Assembly (NCBI RefSeq): GCF_032922745.1
Contig: NZ_CP136693.1
Location: forward strand, 2,604,001-2,668,000
Direction: 5' to 3'
DNA: 64,000 nt
Origin: Marinobacter salarius
Lineage (GTDB): Bacteria; Pseudomonadota; Gammaproteobacteria; Pseudomonadales; Oleiphilaceae
Shown: positions 50,614 to 59,517 of the stretch, piece by piece
How the letters are laid out: each line of letters opens with the position of its first letter
Numbering within the stretch: position 1 is the stretch's first letter
Made by a program: the position numbers and the translations under genes
Notes under the pieces: generated by a model
Databases searched by the model: none
Told to the model about the DNA's origin: nothing
The model's input: the letters and a program-made list of their open reading frames with translations, nothing else

Positions 50614-51644
50614 CCCATTCCGGGGAGATCAGGGAGAACGTGTCCCTGGGGGCCATGAACAGTCTTGGTATCGAGGCGAGAGCGCGGTACTTTGTGTCGG
50701 TAACCTCTGTCAAGGCGCTCCGGAGAGCGCTGGAGTGGGCATCGGAAACGTCGGTTGAACCGCTCCTGCTCGGAGGCGGCAGCAATCTGGTGTTTGCCGG
50801 CGATTTCCCGGGGCTGGTGATTCGTATCGCCATCGCCCGCCGGTGCTGGGAGCGGGTAAATGGCGACGAGGCCACATTGGTACTGGGTGCTGGTGAAAAC
50901 TGGCACGAAAGTGTGTTGTACGCGGCCTCAGCCGGCTACAGGGGCATCGAAAACCTGGCGCTGATTCCCGGCACCGTCGGGGCAGCACCGGTTCAGAACA
51001 TCGGGGCTTATGGCACTGAGTTGCAGGACACCCTGGTGGATATCCGGGCTCTGGATCGGCACACTGGCAACGAAGTGGTGTTGACCAACAGCCTGTGCCA
51101 TTTCAGCTATCGCGACAGCGTGTTCAAGCATGAACCCGGGCGTTACGTCATCACTGAGGTTCGTCTACGGTTGGCCCGCACCCGCCCATTTTCACTGGAT
51201 TACCGTGACCTCCGCGACTATTTCGATGGGCAGGACCCGAACGATCTTGCTCCCCTTGATGTGGCCAATGCCGTCATGGCGGTTCGTCGTCGCAAATTGC
51301 CTGATCCGGAACAGCTCCCAAATGCCGGTAGCTTCTTCAAGAACCCGGTAGTACCACTGGAAACCTGGGAATCGCTGAAGCAGAAGCATCCGGAGATCGC
51401 TGGCTACCCCGGTGATGACAATGCCAAGGTGGCGGCTGCGTGGCTGATCGACCAGTGTGGCTGGAAGGGGTACCGTAATAGAAGGGTTGGCGTCCATAAC
51501 CGTCAGGCATTGGTGCTGGTGAACCATTCGCACGGCAGCGGTCAGGACGTGTTGGCATTGGCCAACCGTATCCGGGAGGATGTCGAAGCCCGCTTCGGTA
51601 TTGCGCTGGAAATGGAACCGGGCGTGATCAGTTCATGCCCATAG
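50610..51644 (+). CDS. murB: UDP-N-acetylenolpyruvoylglucosamine reductase MurB
   Basis: MurB reduces UDP-GlcNAc-enolpyruvate to UDP-MurNAc with NADPH and FAD. The 344-residue type I enzyme shows LGGGSNLVFAGDFPG (FAD site near 54), GIENLALIPGTVGAAPVQNIGAYG split across about 113-136, catalytic Ser in NAGSFFKNPVV and Glu in the C-terminal MEPGV. The start is a GTG overlapping the phosphatase stop as GTGA. It closes the plus-strand envelope run and converges on proS. Confidence 0.96.
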   Translation: MTHSGEIRENVSLGAMNSLGIEARARYFVSVTSVKALRRALEWASETSVEPLLLGGGSNLVFAGDFPGLVIRIAIARRCWERVNGDEATLVLGAGENWHESVLYAASAGYRGIENLALIPGTVGAAPVQNIGAYGTELQDTLVDIRALDRHTGNEVVLTNSLCHFSYRDSVFKHEPGRYVITEVRLRLARTRPFSLDYRDLRDYFDGQDPNDLAPLDVANAVMAVRRRKLPDPEQLPNAGSFFKNPVVPLETWESLKQKHPEIAGYPGDDNAKVAAAWLIDQCGWKGYRNRRVGVHNRQALVLVNHSHGSGQDVLALANRIREDVEARFGIALEMEPGVISSCP

Positions 51645-51681
51645 GGCAGGCCTGAACCGATCACGCTCGTTGCGCGCTGAC

Positions 51682-53415
51682 CTAAAGGCCGTTGCGCGGG
51701 GAGGCACTGATCAGGAAGGGGAGTGCCTCGGCCAGCGGAATGTCCTGCTTGTCTTCGTCACGGCGGCCCTTGTATTCCAGGGTTTCTGCCGTCAGGCCCC
51801 GCTCGGACACCACGAACCGGTGAGGAATGCCGATCAACTCCATATCCGCGAACTTCACGCCCGGTCGTTCTTTCCGGTCATCCAGAAGAACATCAAAACC
51901 AGCCTGGCGAAGCTGCTCATAGAGCTTTTCGCCGGCAGCCATCACTGCCGGGGATTTTTGGCCGTTCAGTGTCACGATGGCCACCTCAAACGGTGCAATG
52001 GCATCGGGCCAGATGATGCCCTTGTCGTCGTGGTTCTGCTCAATAGACGAGGCGACAATCCGGGAGACACCGATACCGTAGCAGCCCATTTCCAGGGTGG
52101 CGCTCTTGCCGTTTTCATCCAGTACCGTGGCGTTCATGGCCTTGCTGTATTTGTTGCCCAGCTTGAAAATGTGGCCAACTTCGATGCCGCGCCGGATTTC
52201 CAGGGTGCCCTTGCCGTCCGGGCTGGGATCGCCCTCGACCACATCGCGCAGGTCTTCCACGCGGCTCAGTGCTACATCCCGCTCCCAGTTCACACCGGTC
52301 AGGTGGTAGCCTTCCTTGTTGGCGCCGCAGACAAAGTCCACCATGTGCGCCGCACTGCGATCGACAATGACCGGCACCGGCAGGGCCACGGGGCCGATGG
52401 AGCCGGCCTTGCAGCCGACCATCTGTTCGATTTCCTCGTCGGTGGCCATGGTCAACGGTTCAGCGACACCGGGCAGGTTTTCTGCCTTGATTTCATTAAG
52501 GGTGTGATCTCCCCGCAGAATCAGGGCAATCAAACCACTGTGGCCGTTGTCGTCTTCTTCGGCCTTGACCAGCAAGGTCTTGGCGCAGCGACTGGCGTCT
52601 ACCTTCAGGAACGTGGCAACGGCCTCTATGGTCCGTTGCTCTGGTGTGGCCACCTCCGCCATTTCTTCGGAAGGCGATGAGCGGTCTCCGGCAGGCGCAA
52701 CGGCTTCGGCTTTCTCAATGTTGGCGGCATAGTCGCTGTCGGTGCTGAACACAATGGCGTCCTCACCGGATGAGGCCAACACATGGAATTCGTGGGACGC
52801 GCTTCCGCCGATAGCGCCTGAGTCCGCCTCGACGGGGCGGTAATCCAGACCCAGTCGATTAAAGATGGCGCAGTAGGTGCTATGCATGACCTGATACGTG
52901 TCGTTCAATGATTCCGCATTCACATGGAACGAGTAAGCGTCCTTCATGATGAATTCCCGCGCACGCATCACGCCGAACCGGGGACGTCGTTCATCGCGGA
53001 ACTTGGTCTGGATCTGGTAGAAATTCGCGGGCAATTCCTTGTAGCTTTTCAGCTCGTTGCGGATCAGATCGGTGATGACCTCCTCGTGGGTGGGCCCGAA
53101 GCAGAAATCGCGACCATGGCGGTCGTTCATCCGCAGTAGTTCACCGCCATACTGTTCCCAGCGCCCGGACTCCTGCCACAGCTCCGCCGGCTGCACCGCG
53201 GGCATCAGGACTTCCTGTGCGCCACTCTTGTCCATTTCCTCGCGCACGATGCGTTCAACCTTGCGAAGCACCCTCAATCCCATTGGCAGCCAGGAGTAGA
53301 GGCCGGAGGCCAGTTTTCGGATCATTCCTGCCCGGAGCATCATTTGATGGCTGATGATCTCGGCATCGGCAGGCGTTTCTTTTTGGGTGGCAATCAGGTA
53401 GCGGCTTGCTCGCAT
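51682..53415 (-). CDS. proS: Prolyl-tRNA synthetase
   Basis: ProS charges tRNA with proline. The 577-residue class IIa enzyme has motif 1 (around MLRAGMIRKLASGLYSWLP), motif 2 with FRDERRPRFGVMRAREF, a YbaK-like editing insert (about 225-410) that clears Ala-tRNA, motif 3 GCYGIGVSRI, and an anticodon domain at the C-terminus. The length matches the bacterial type (E. coli 572). It is divergent from the thioesterase gene. Confidence 0.97.
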   Translation of the reverse strand: MRASRYLIATQKETPADAEIISHQMMLRAGMIRKLASGLYSWLPMGLRVLRKVERIVREEMDKSGAQEVLMPAVQPAELWQESGRWEQYGGELLRMNDRHGRDFCFGPTHEEVITDLIRNELKSYKELPANFYQIQTKFRDERRPRFGVMRAREFIMKDAYSFHVNAESLNDTYQVMHSTYCAIFNRLGLDYRPVEADSGAIGGSASHEFHVLASSGEDAIVFSTDSDYAANIEKAEAVAPAGDRSSPSEEMAEVATPEQRTIEAVATFLKVDASRCAKTLLVKAEEDDNGHSGLIALILRGDHTLNEIKAENLPGVAEPLTMATDEEIEQMVGCKAGSIGPVALPVPVIVDRSAAHMVDFVCGANKEGYHLTGVNWERDVALSRVEDLRDVVEGDPSPDGKGTLEIRRGIEVGHIFKLGNKYSKAMNATVLDENGKSATLEMGCYGIGVSRIVASSIEQNHDDKGIIWPDAIAPFEVAIVTLNGQKSPAVMAAGEKLYEQLRQAGFDVLLDDRKERPGVKFADMELIGIPHRFVVSERGLTAETLEYKGRRDEDKQDIPLAEALPFLISASPRNGL

Positions 53416-53523
53416 TGTGTTATCCGTAAGCAGTTGAGAAAGGGTTCTTTATTTATCCTGTCGTGCTCGCTATTGTACGGAGCGATTACCACGAGGTACA
53501 GATGGACATTGGGAGAGCAGCGA

Positions 53524-53952
53524 ATGACACTGACCGCAGTAGAAGTCGAGGCCGTTATCCGGGCCGGTGTGCCCATGGCCGAGGATATCGGATTTACCGT
53601 CGACGAGGCGCGTGAGGACGGGTTTGCCCGCACCCGCCTGGTGTTCTCGGAACGCCTGATTCGCCCCGGTGGTACGCTGTCTGGGCCGGTGCAAATGGCC
53701 CTGGCGGATGCGTCCATGTATGCGGCGGTGATGGCCGCCATTGGCCAGGTTGAAATGGCGGTGACCAGCAACCTGTCGATCAATTTTCTGCATAAGCCGG
53801 CACCGGACGACCTGATCGGGGAGGCGAGGGTTCTGCGGATGGGACGCCGCCTTGCTTTTTGCGAAGTGCGCTTGCTCTCAGGGCAGGCAAACGAGGAGAA
53901 ACTGGTCGCCCATGTAACGGGCAGCTATGCTTTACCGTATAACCGCAACTGA
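53524..53952 (+). CDS. PaaI-type hotdog thioesterase
   Basis: A 142-residue hotdog-fold protein of the PaaI/YdiI group that would hydrolyse an acyl-CoA or aryl-CoA. The hotdog core has the helix GPVQMALADASMYAAVMAAIG and the strand TSNLSINFLHKPAPDD typical of the family; the catalytic Asp is likely in LADASMYAA (near residue 64). The ATG at 53524 has GGGAGAG upstream; the longer frame from 53344 is rejected. It precedes a TetR gene by ten bases, so the two may be co-expressed. Confidence 0.88.
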   Translation: MTLTAVEVEAVIRAGVPMAEDIGFTVDEAREDGFARTRLVFSERLIRPGGTLSGPVQMALADASMYAAVMAAIGQVEMAVTSNLSINFLHKPAPDDLIGEARVLRMGRRLAFCEVRLLSGQANEEKLVAHVTGSYALPYNRN

Positions 53953-53962
53953 AGCAGGAGAT

Positions 53963-54577
53963 ATGACCGAAGAAACCGTGGATATCACGCCTCGTCGTCA
54001 GCCCGTTCAGGCCAGAAGCCGAGAGCGCGTGAATAGCATTCTCAGCCATGCGGCAGCGATTTTCCACGAGGTGGGTGTCGACGCCACCAGTATGTCCGCA
54101 ATTGCCCGTCAGTCAGGCATGTCTCTCGCCTCCCTCTACCGTTACTTTCCCAACAAGGCTGCCATCGTAAAGGCCATTGCAGAAGGGCATGTTGAGCGCA
54201 TGGAGACGGCGTTGAGGGAGCGCCTCGAGACCCTGGAACTGGTGGATGCCGTGGACGTTCTGATCGACCTGTTCTATGAGTTTTATCGCACCGAACCGGC
54301 CTATTCCGTGATCTGGAGCGGGGTGGAATCGATGCCCGAATTGCGGGACCTGGATATCCGCGAGCTATACAGCCATGCCCGTGACCTTGATAACCGCTTG
54401 CAGGATGTCTGTCCCCGCATTCCGGAAGATCGTCGCTGGACGGCGAGCCTGATGTTGCCCCGCTCGGCCGGAACCGTTCTCAGGCTGGCGGCGACCCTGC
54501 CGGACGATCAGGCCCGTTCGATGGTGAGTGAACTCAAGTGCATGGCTCGGGCCTATCTGGCTGAGCTCATCCGTTAG
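53963..54577 (+). CDS. TetR-family transcriptional regulator
   Basis: A 204-residue TetR regulator. The DNA-binding helices are at about 15-62 (VNSILSHAAAIFHEVGVDAT, SMSAIARQSGMSLASLYRYFPNK), followed by a helical ligand domain. The ATG at 53963 is just after an AGGAG, with short spacing. The likely targets are itself and the thioesterase before it. The ligand is unknown. Confidence 0.88.
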   Translation: MTEETVDITPRRQPVQARSRERVNSILSHAAAIFHEVGVDATSMSAIARQSGMSLASLYRYFPNKAAIVKAIAEGHVERMETALRERLETLELVDAVDVLIDLFYEFYRTEPAYSVIWSGVESMPELRDLDIRELYSHARDLDNRLQDVCPRIPEDRRWTASLMLPRSAGTVLRLAATLPDDQARSMVSELKCMARAYLAELIR

Positions 54578-54581
54578 CGAG

Positions 54582-55079
54582 TCAGGACAGATACCCCAGA
54601 GGCAGGGCCGTGCTGTCAATCACCCGCCTCAACACAAAGCTGGAGTGAACACCACTGACGCCCTGGATGCGGGTGATGCGATTTAGCAGAAAGTGGTGAT
54701 AGTGATCCATATCCGGCACCACCACCTTGAGCATGTAATCGGCATCCTGGCCAGTAATCAGGTAGCACTCCTGAACTTCCGGGTATTCACCCACTTGCCG
54801 CTCGAACGCTGCGAAGCGCTCTGGTGTGTGCCGGTCCATGCCAATGAGTATGATCGCTGTAAGGGATAATCCCAGTTTTTTGTGATCAAGGATCGTTACC
54901 TTCCGGACAATAACTCCGGCGTCTTCCAGGGCGCGTACCCTCCGCAGACAAGGGGAGGGCGATAGACCAACCTTGTCCGCCAGTTCCTGGTTCGTCAGTG
55001 AACCATCCTGCTGCAACTGCTCGAGGATATTGCGGTCAATCTTGTCGATTTTAATAAGCGACTTGTCAGATGTTGACAT
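54582..55079 (-). CDS. lrp: Lrp/AsnC-family transcriptional regulator
   Basis: A 165-residue Lrp-type regulator with an N-terminal helix-turn-helix (about 12-62, LTNQELADKVGLSPSPCLRRVRAL) and a C-terminal RAM ligand domain (about 70-155). Lrp proteins sense leucine or other amino acids. The N-terminus KIDKIDRNILEQLQQDG matches Lrp. It is divergent from leuA, the committed step of leucine synthesis, which makes it a likely leuA regulator. It begins at 55079, with GAGGGTGG upstream. It ends four bases from the TetR gene (convergent). Confidence 0.86.
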   Translation of the reverse strand: MSTSDKSLIKIDKIDRNILEQLQQDGSLTNQELADKVGLSPSPCLRRVRALEDAGVIVRKVTILDHKKLGLSLTAIILIGMDRHTPERFAAFERQVGEYPEVQECYLITGQDADYMLKVVVPDMDHYHHFLLNRITRIQGVSGVHSSFVLRRVIDSTALPLGYLS

Positions 55080-55225
55080 AAAATTCCACCCTCGATGAAT
55101 ATTCTGAAATATTATGCCTATTCTGTCTGTCTTGAGGGAAAGAAAGCAATCATTTTCCCCATGTGACGCGTTATCCTGATACACAGTCGATGAATTCCCC
55201 ATGAGAACAGCAAGGAAACACCCCA

Positions 55226-56926
55226 ATGGCATTTGATCATCGTAAATACGTTGCGTTTACGCCGGTGGCGAAAACCGATCGTCGCTGGCCGGACAAAGTC
55301 ATCACCACCGCTCCGCGTTTTTGTGCGGTGGATCTTCGGGATGGTAATCAGGCGCTGGTAAAGCCGATGTCAGTAGCCCAGAAGCAGCGGATGTTTGATT
55401 TGCTGGTAAAGCTGGGGTTCAAGGAAATTGAGATTGGCTTTCCCGCGGCGAGCCAGCCGGATTTTGACTTCTGTCGCAAGCTTATTGAGGAAGATCGCAT
55501 TCCCGATGATGTGCACATTCAGGTGCTGACCCAGGCACGGCCGGAATTGATTGAGCGGACCTACGACGCCCTTAAGGGAGCCCGCAAGGCCATCGTGCAT
55601 GTGTACAACTCAACGTCGACGGTTCAGCGGGAACAGGTATTCGGCATGGACCGTGAAGGCGTGAAAGATATCGCGGTCAATGGCGCGCGAGTCGTCAAGA
55701 AAAATGCCGCCAAGTACCCGGACACCGAGTGGACTTTCCAGTATTCGCCGGAGAGCTTCACGGGAACGGAGCTGGATTACGCTGCGGACGTGATCGATGC
55801 CGTAAACGACGTATGGCGCCCGGACCAGGGCCAGCCGGTAGTGATCAATCTGCCAGCCACGGTTGAGATGGCGACCCCGAATGTATTTGCGGATCAGATC
55901 GAGTGGATCTGCGATAACGTCCGGTATCGCGAGCACATCAGTATCAGTGTTCACACCCACAACGATCGTGGCTGTGCCGTGGCGGCGGCGGAGTTGGCGG
56001 TCATGGCCGGTGCCGACCGGGTAGAAGGCACGCTGATGGGCAATGGTGAGCGCACGGGGAATATGGATCTGGTCACCATGGCGATGAACCTGTACTCGCA
56101 GGGCGTGGATCCGACACTGGACCTGTCGGGAATGGCCGAGATTACCGATGTGGTTGAAGCCTGTACTGAGATTTCCACCCATCCGCGTCACCCCTACGCC
56201 GGTGAGCTTGTGTTTACCGCCTTCTCTGGCAGCCACCAGGATGCCATCCGTAAATGCCTGGCTCGCCGAACTGAAGGCGAAAGCTGGCATGTGGCGTACC
56301 TGCCCATCGATCCTCACGACCTCGGTCGCCGTTATGAGGAAGTGGTTCGCATCAACAGCCAGTCTGGCAAGGGCGGGGTGGCTTATGTCCTGGAGCGCGA
56401 TTACAACATCAGCCTGCCACGGTGGTTGCAGATCGAGTTCAGTAAGCTGGTGCAGCGTGAGGCCGAAACCAATGGCGGTGAGATTGACTCACTGACGATT
56501 CATCGGTTGTTCGAAGATCGTTACCTGAAGGTGGCCAAAGCCTGGGAGTTGAGATCCTATGACCTTCACCGGGATGATGAGGGCGTCAATGCCGTCGTGA
56601 GTATTGGCGCTGAAACCGGCCCGATCACTCTCAAAGGTCATGGCCTTGGAGCGGTTGAGGCCGTGTCGGCGGCGCTGGAGGCGGAGTACGACGTAACCCT
56701 GGCGGTGGAAGCCTACGATGAATTTGCATTGGGTGAAGGTACCAACGCCAATGCACTGGCCTGTATCCGTGTGACTGTGGACGGACAGCATTGCAGTGCG
56801 GCCGCTCTGGCCGAAGATACGACTTCGGCTACCTTGCAGGCGCTGTTTTCAGCGATTTCCCAGGTGGTTGAGGCCGGTCGTCGGGATGGGGCCGCCAATA
56901 AGGCGTCGGCGGAAGCGGGTGCCTGA
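55226..56926 (+). CDS. leuA: 2-isopropylmalate synthase (LeuA type 2)
   Basis: LeuA condenses acetyl-CoA and 2-ketoisovalerate, the first step of leucine synthesis. The 566-residue protein is the longer type: TIM barrel with DLRDGNQAL (near 36) and HTHNDRGC (near 248) metal sites, and a C-terminal regulatory domain (about 430-555) for leucine feedback. The start ATG follows CAAGGAAA. No leader peptide rich in Leu was found in the 146 bases upstream, so attenuation is not suggested. An Lrp gene is divergent from it. Confidence 0.96.
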   Translation: MAFDHRKYVAFTPVAKTDRRWPDKVITTAPRFCAVDLRDGNQALVKPMSVAQKQRMFDLLVKLGFKEIEIGFPAASQPDFDFCRKLIEEDRIPDDVHIQVLTQARPELIERTYDALKGARKAIVHVYNSTSTVQREQVFGMDREGVKDIAVNGARVVKKNAAKYPDTEWTFQYSPESFTGTELDYAADVIDAVNDVWRPDQGQPVVINLPATVEMATPNVFADQIEWICDNVRYREHISISVHTHNDRGCAVAAAELAVMAGADRVEGTLMGNGERTGNMDLVTMAMNLYSQGVDPTLDLSGMAEITDVVEACTEISTHPRHPYAGELVFTAFSGSHQDAIRKCLARRTEGESWHVAYLPIDPHDLGRRYEEVVRINSQSGKGGVAYVLERDYNISLPRWLQIEFSKLVQREAETNGGEIDSLTIHRLFEDRYLKVAKAWELRSYDLHRDDEGVNAVVSIGAETGPITLKGHGLGAVEAVSAALEAEYDVTLAVEAYDEFALGEGTNANALACIRVTVDGQHCSAAALAEDTTSATLQALFSAISQVVEAGRRDGAANKASAEAGA

Positions 56927-56931
56927 AAAAG

Positions 56932-56957
56932 AAAGAGCCGGCGAATGCCGGCTCTTT
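56932..56957 (+). terminator. Terminator after leuA
   Basis: A perfect 11-base-pair stem AAAGAGCCGGC (56932-56942) and GCCGGCTCTTT (56947-56957) with a GAAT loop starts five bases after the leuA stop. Only three T follow the GC core on the plus strand, so its strength is moderate. On the minus strand the stem is followed by TTTCTTTTT, so it may also stop the leftward csp message. Confidence 0.75.
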
Positions 56958-57003
56958 CGGATTCCCTGTGCCCGTGAGGGGCATAGGGCGGGGTCGCGTA
57001 ACC

Positions 57004-57213
57004 TCAGACCGGGGTTACGTTTTCCGCCTGGGGACCTTTCGGGCCCTGAGTCACGGTAAACTGCACCTGTTGACCTTCGGTCAGGGTGCGGAAGCCGCTT
57101 GCGTTGATTGCACTATAGTGAACGAAAACGTCACTGCCACCGTCCTGGGCGATAAAGCCAAAGCCCTTGGACTCGTTAAACCACTTTACGTGGCCTGTTT
57201 TTGTATCTGACAT
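57004..57213 (-). CDS. Cold-shock protein of the CspA family
   Basis: A 69-residue cold-shock domain protein, with KGFGFI (RNP1) and VFVHY (RNP2) for binding single-stranded RNA and DNA. It acts as an RNA chaperone in the cold or in growth. GGAAAG gives a ribosome site before the ATG. The message has a predicted leader of about 164 bases, like cold-induced cspA mRNAs. It lacks the acidic tail of the cspD product in this window. The exact E. coli counterpart cannot be told. Confidence 0.95.
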   Translation of the reverse strand: MSDTKTGHVKWFNESKGFGFIAQDGGSDVFVHYSAINASGFRTLTEGQQVQFTVTQGPKGPQAENVTPV

Positions 57214-57383
57214 TGATCTTTCCTGTATTTCTGAAATTTTGCCCTCACGGGACCATCGGTATCCAGTCGGAGTACCGGCGCTGTAAAAATTCAGAAAGTA
57301 CTGAGGAAAGGGGCAACGAAGAGCACTGCGGCAGGACGTTGAAACGCATTCACCAAATACCGCTGTATTTTCACAGCAATTTC
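57214..57383 (-). promoter_or_regulatory. Long 5' leader of the cold-shock gene
   Basis: The region between the predicted start site (about 57377) and the csp ATG holds no gene. Its first 16 bases can form a GCTGT/ACAGC hairpin (57362-57377). The length, about 164 bases, is close to the 159-base cspA leader of E. coli that acts as an RNA thermosensor. The role here is inferred. Together with the promoter and the prpE terminator it accounts for the 318-base gap. Confidence 0.5.
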
Positions 57384-57411
57384 AGTATAGACCGAGTTGG
57401 GAAGGCGTCAA
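57384..57411 (-). promoter_or_regulatory. Promoter of the cold-shock gene
   Basis: On the minus strand TTGACG (57406-57411), a 16-base spacer and TATACT (57384-57389) form a strong sigma-70 promoter, five of six matches at each element. Transcription should begin near 57377. Confidence 0.75.
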
Positions 57412-57450
57412 CGCTTTTTCTAGCACTTTATCTAAGTTTTTTAAACCGCA

Positions 57451-57476
57451 AAAACAACGAGTTGTCATAAACTCGT
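57451..57476 (-). terminator. Possible terminator of prpE
   Basis: ACGAGTT (57470-57476 on the minus strand) and AACTCGT (57457-57463) form a 7-base-pair stem with a 6-base loop, followed on the minus strand by TGTTTTTG. It lies 56 bases past the prpE stop. The stem is AT-rich, so confidence is moderate. Confidence 0.45.
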
Positions 57477-57531
57477 CACCAAACGGGCGCACCGCTGTGG
57501 CGCAGGTTCCGATTGGTGACGGGTCCGGTGG

Positions 57532-59406
57532 TCAGCCTTTGAATTGCTCGCTGATCTCTTCCAGTATAGCAGGATCGTCGATCGTGCTCGGTACTGCATA
57601 GTCCTCGCCATCGGCGATCTGGCGGATCACCCGACGCAGGATCTTGCCGGACCGGGTTTTGGGGAGTCGCTCCACCACCAATGCCTTGCGAAAACAGGCA
57701 ATGGCACCGATTTTCTCGCGAACCATTTCAACCAACTCTTCTTCAAGTTCGTCGTGGTCAATGGTCGCACCATCCTTGATGAGCACGAGCCCCACGGGTA
57801 TCTGGCCTTTCATGTCATCGTGAGCGCCAACCACGCAGCATTCCGCGATGGCTGGGTGAGCCGCGACAACTTCTTCCATCTCCCCGGTGGACAGCCGGTG
57901 GCCTGCGACGTTGATCACGTCGTCCGTTCGACCCATCACGAATACGTATCCGTCTTCATCAACAAATCCTCCATCACCGGAGCTGTAGAAGCCGTCAATG
58001 GGGGCCAGGTAGGTGTTACGGAATCGGTCGTCGTCCCCCCAGACCGTGGACATGCAGCCAGGAGGTAGTGGTAGCTTGACGGCTATCTGGCCCTGTTCCC
58101 CTGCAGGAACCTGATTGCCTTCCATGTCCACCACCTGAACGTTGAATCCGGGGGACGGAAGCGTGGCGGAGCCGGGTTTCGTCGTCATCATCTCGATGCC
58201 CACCGGGTTACAGCAGATTGCCCAGCCGGTTTCGGTTTGCCACCAATGGTCCAGTATTGGCAGGCGGGTATGTTCCTTCAGCCATTCGTAGGTGGGTGGG
58301 TCCAGTCGTTCGCCGGCCAGGAAGAGGCGCTTCAGGGAACTGATGTCGTAGCGGGACAGCTGATCAGCCTCAGGGTCTTCCTTGCGGACCGCCCGGAAGG
58401 CGGTCGGTGCCGTGAACAACAGATTCACGCCGTGGTCCTGGACCACGCGCCAGAAGGCGCCGGCATCTGGAGTTTTGACCGGCTTGCCCTCGTAAAGAAT
58501 GGTGGTGCAGCCTGCAAACAAGGGGGCATAAACGATATAGCTGTGCCCGACCACCCAGCCAACGTCCGATGCGGCCCAGTAGACATCTCCCGGGCTGGCG
58601 TCGTAAACCAGGTGCATGCTGTAGCGAAGAGCGACGGCATGGCCGCCGTTGTCGCGCACAACGCCCTTGGGTTTACCGGTGGTTCCGGAGGTATAGAGGA
58701 TGTAGAGCGGGTCGGTGGCCCGGAGAGGCACTGGGTCTGCTGGCTGGGCCTGGCTCACCAGTTCATTCCAGTCAAAATCGCGACCTTCCCGAAGTGCGGC
58801 CTGCGCCTGCGAACGCTGAAACACAATGCAACAGTCCGGCTTATGGCTGGCCTGGTCAATGGCTTTGTCCACCAGAGGTTTGTATTCGATGACCTTGCTA
58901 ATCTCGATACCGCAGGAGGCCGTGATGATGGCTTTGGGCTTGGCATCATCAATCCGAACCGCCAGCTCATGGGATGCAAATCCGCCAAAGACCACGGAAT
59001 GAATGGCGCCAATTCGGGCGCAGCCCAGCATGGCAATAACGGCTTCCGGAATCATCGGCATATAGAGAATCACCCGGTCGCCCTTGGTGATGCCTCTATC
59101 CTGGAGAGCGCCGGCGAAGAGTGCTACCGCAAGGGTGAGCTCATTGAAAGTGTATGAGCGGGTGGTGCCGGTGACTGGAGAATCGTAAATCAGGGCCTTC
59201 TGCTCGCCGCGTCCGGCCCGGACGTTGGCATCCAGTGCGACATCGGAGGTGTTAAGGATACCATCGGGAAACCATTGCCCATGGCCGTTATCGGTAGGCT
59301 GCCAGATGGTTTTCGGTGCCTCCATCCAGTCAAGGGCAGACGCTTTCTCGCGCCAGAAAGCGTCAGGCTGGTCGATCGACTGCCTGAACTCTGAGTGGTA
59401 GTCCAT
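57532..59406 (-). CDS. prpE: Propionyl-CoA synthetase PrpE-like acyl-CoA ligase
   Basis: A 624-residue AMP-forming acyl-CoA synthetase, closest to PrpE/ACSS3, which activates propionate (and acetate) as the CoA ester. The start YHSEFRQSIDQPDAFW is the acetyl-CoA synthetase N-terminal domain; the AMP motif is YTSGTTGKPKGVV (near residue 245); the catalytic Lys is in RSGKILRRVI near residue 590. PrpE is preferred to Acs from length and the N-terminus. The ATG at 59406 has GAGG at a good distance; GTG at 59415 is possible. It lies downstream of xseA. Confidence 0.9.
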   Translation of the reverse strand: MDYHSEFRQSIDQPDAFWREKASALDWMEAPKTIWQPTDNGHGQWFPDGILNTSDVALDANVRAGRGEQKALIYDSPVTGTTRSYTFNELTLAVALFAGALQDRGITKGDRVILYMPMIPEAVIAMLGCARIGAIHSVVFGGFASHELAVRIDDAKPKAIITASCGIEISKVIEYKPLVDKAIDQASHKPDCCIVFQRSQAQAALREGRDFDWNELVSQAQPADPVPLRATDPLYILYTSGTTGKPKGVVRDNGGHAVALRYSMHLVYDASPGDVYWAASDVGWVVGHSYIVYAPLFAGCTTILYEGKPVKTPDAGAFWRVVQDHGVNLLFTAPTAFRAVRKEDPEADQLSRYDISSLKRLFLAGERLDPPTYEWLKEHTRLPILDHWWQTETGWAICCNPVGIEMMTTKPGSATLPSPGFNVQVVDMEGNQVPAGEQGQIAVKLPLPPGCMSTVWGDDDRFRNTYLAPIDGFYSSGDGGFVDEDGYVFVMGRTDDVINVAGHRLSTGEMEEVVAAHPAIAECCVVGAHDDMKGQIPVGLVLIKDGATIDHDELEEELVEMVREKIGAIACFRKALVVERLPKTRSGKILRRVIRQIADGEDYAVPSTIDDPAILEEISEQFKG

Positions 59407-59517
59407 AACATCCACCTCGCATCACTATTGTTGTTGTGTTTGGTATTACCCACAACTTTAGGCGCTTTGAGGTGTAGGACTACTAGACCATAGGCTAAGG
59501 TTCTGTCTTTTTGAAAG

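Noticed and set aside
57201..57470. Small open frame of 89 codons in the csp leader, plus strand
   Set aside because: It overlaps the promoter and leader of the cold-shock gene and has no ribosome site or family likeness.
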